Assembly: GCA_030159075.1 (NCBI GenBank)
Contig: BROG01000442.1
Coordinates: 189,501-253,500 of the forward strand
DNA from: Atrina japonica
Lineage: Eukaryota; Mollusca; Bivalvia; Pterioida; Pinnidae
Reading direction: 5' to 3'
Length of the DNA: 64,000 nucleotides
How positions within the stretch are numbered: position 1 is the first letter of the stretch; every line of letters begins with the position of its first letter. Position numbers and translations under genes: made by a program. The notes beneath the pieces were generated by a model, which saw nothing but the letters and a program-made list of their open reading frames with translations, was not told the DNA's origin and did not search any database. Shown here one piece after another: positions 63,587 through 64,000 of this stretch.

Positions 63587-64000
63587 CTAAGGTTTTAAAA
63601 ATATCGGGGGGTAAAACCAAAAAAGTTGACTCCCCCAGTTCACGTCGGGATCCCACGATTCGTCTTGCCCTACAAGACTGTTGTACGTAAACCAATAGAA
63701 TTTATTATTCCAGTCCACGTCGGGGTTCCAAGGTTCGTCTCTTTTGGTCTCTCGATTGTACTTGAACCAATGCCATTTATTAAACCAATTCACGTCGGGG
63801 TTCCACCGCACGTATACAAAAAATTTATACATAAACCAATGGAATTTATTACGCCAATCTACCTCGGGATCCCACGGCTTGTCACTCACGGTAAATTCAT
63901 TGTACTTTTTCCAAAATGCTTTTCTAAACCAAGTCGCGGAGGGATCCCACGACTTGCTGTAACGATACAATTCGATTCTATTAAGCCAGTTAACGAGGAA
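63587..64000 (-). CDS. Trp-rich ~25-residue tandem-repeat protein, N-terminus outside the window
   Basis: The minus-strand frame is open from the window edge to TAA at about 63587, at least 137 codons; the ATG at 63970 is internal because the frame continues upstream (FLVNWLNRIELYRYSKS). Five tandem units follow: WDPSATWFRKAFWKKYNEF, WDPEVDWRNKFHWFMYKF, WNPDVNWFNKWHWFKYNR, WNPDVDWNNKFYWFTYNS and WDPDVNWGSQLFWFYP. The period is 25 residues (one of 23); the consensus is W-D/N-P-D-V-x-W-x-N-K-x-x-W-F-x-Y. There is no signal peptide in view and no family recognised. Both neighbours are viral and the composition fits the element. A receptor-binding, fibre or host-interaction role is possible but unsupported. 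Confidence 0.75.
   Translation of the reverse strand, partial: FLVNWLNRIELYRYSKSWDPSATWFRKAFWKKYNEFTVSDKPWDPEVDWRNKFHWFMYKFFVYVRWNPDVNWFNKWHWFKYNRETKRDEPWNPDVDWNNKFYWFTYNSLVGQDESWDPDVNWGSQLFWFYPPIFLKP

Larger units (their letters stand above)
50505..64000 (+). mobile_element. Maverick/Polinton (adintovirus-like) element, copy 2, running off the window
   Basis: Starts at a terminus shared with copy 1. GC content rises sharply from the host level here and stays up. Gene order: polymerase B (+), integrase (-), about nine small or medium genes (-) including a penton-like protein, a conserved GC-rich gene (+), a coiled-coil/membrane gene (-), a capsid-like gene (+), packaging ATPase (+), and a Trp-repeat gene (-). 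A polymerase B plus retroviral-type integrase plus A32-like ATPase plus capsid genes is the defining set of Mavericks/Polintons. No protease or right terminus is present, so at least part of the element lies beyond the window. Several genes carry frameshifts or stops, so it is an endogenised, decaying copy. Confidence 0.9.

Overview
The window looks like nuclear DNA of a bivalve mollusc. It is AT-rich, has long intergenic stretches and split genes, and carries a molluscan-type secreted tyrosinase. It also holds four copies of a tRNA-headed SINE with a bivalve-style CAAACAAACA tail, several short inverted-repeat elements, and satellites of the kind common in bivalves. The species cannot be settled from the sequence.

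Layout. (1) 1-1833 is the 3' end of an ankyrin-repeat/SOCS-box (ASB-like) gene. (2) 1834-8108 is gene-poor and repeat-rich. (3) 8109-12015, minus strand, is a three-coding-exon tyrosinase gene; its 110-base copper-A exon was found by hand between the two long exons. (4) 12016-35008 has no convincing host gene. It holds a 42-bp minisatellite, a 36-bp repeat, a ~150-bp tandem repeat, a 51-bp satellite of about 1.4 kb, SINEs, MITE-like hairpins and microsatellites. (5) 35009-47310, minus strand, holds nine exons of an SLC22 organic ion transporter whose splice phases all agree; only the first exon (N-terminus) is missing. Its introns hold a broken Penelope-like reverse transcriptase and a truncated Maverick/Polinton fragment (41244-44506).

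(6) From about 50505 to the window end lies a second, much longer Maverick/Polinton (adintovirus-like) element of the same family. It begins with the same terminal sequence as the intronic copy and is clearly richer in GC than the host DNA. It runs through protein-primed DNA polymerase B (badly eroded), a DD35E integrase (C-terminus broken), a minus-strand block of small membrane and virion-type proteins, a penton-like protein, a GC-rich conserved gene, a capsid-like gene with three frameshifts and a nonsense codon, an intact A32/FtsK-type packaging ATPase, and an unusual Trp-rich tandem-repeat protein that runs off the window end. No adenovirus-type protease was seen, so the element probably continues.

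The viral genes fall into two decay classes: polymerase and integrase are strongly eroded, while the structural block is close to intact. Several viral starts share an A/T-rich box directly against the ATG. The most notable points are the Trp-repeat protein, the ~0.6 kb direct repeats of host intron flanking the truncated viral copy, and the start-proximal box. Everything rests on reading the sequence; no database search was run.
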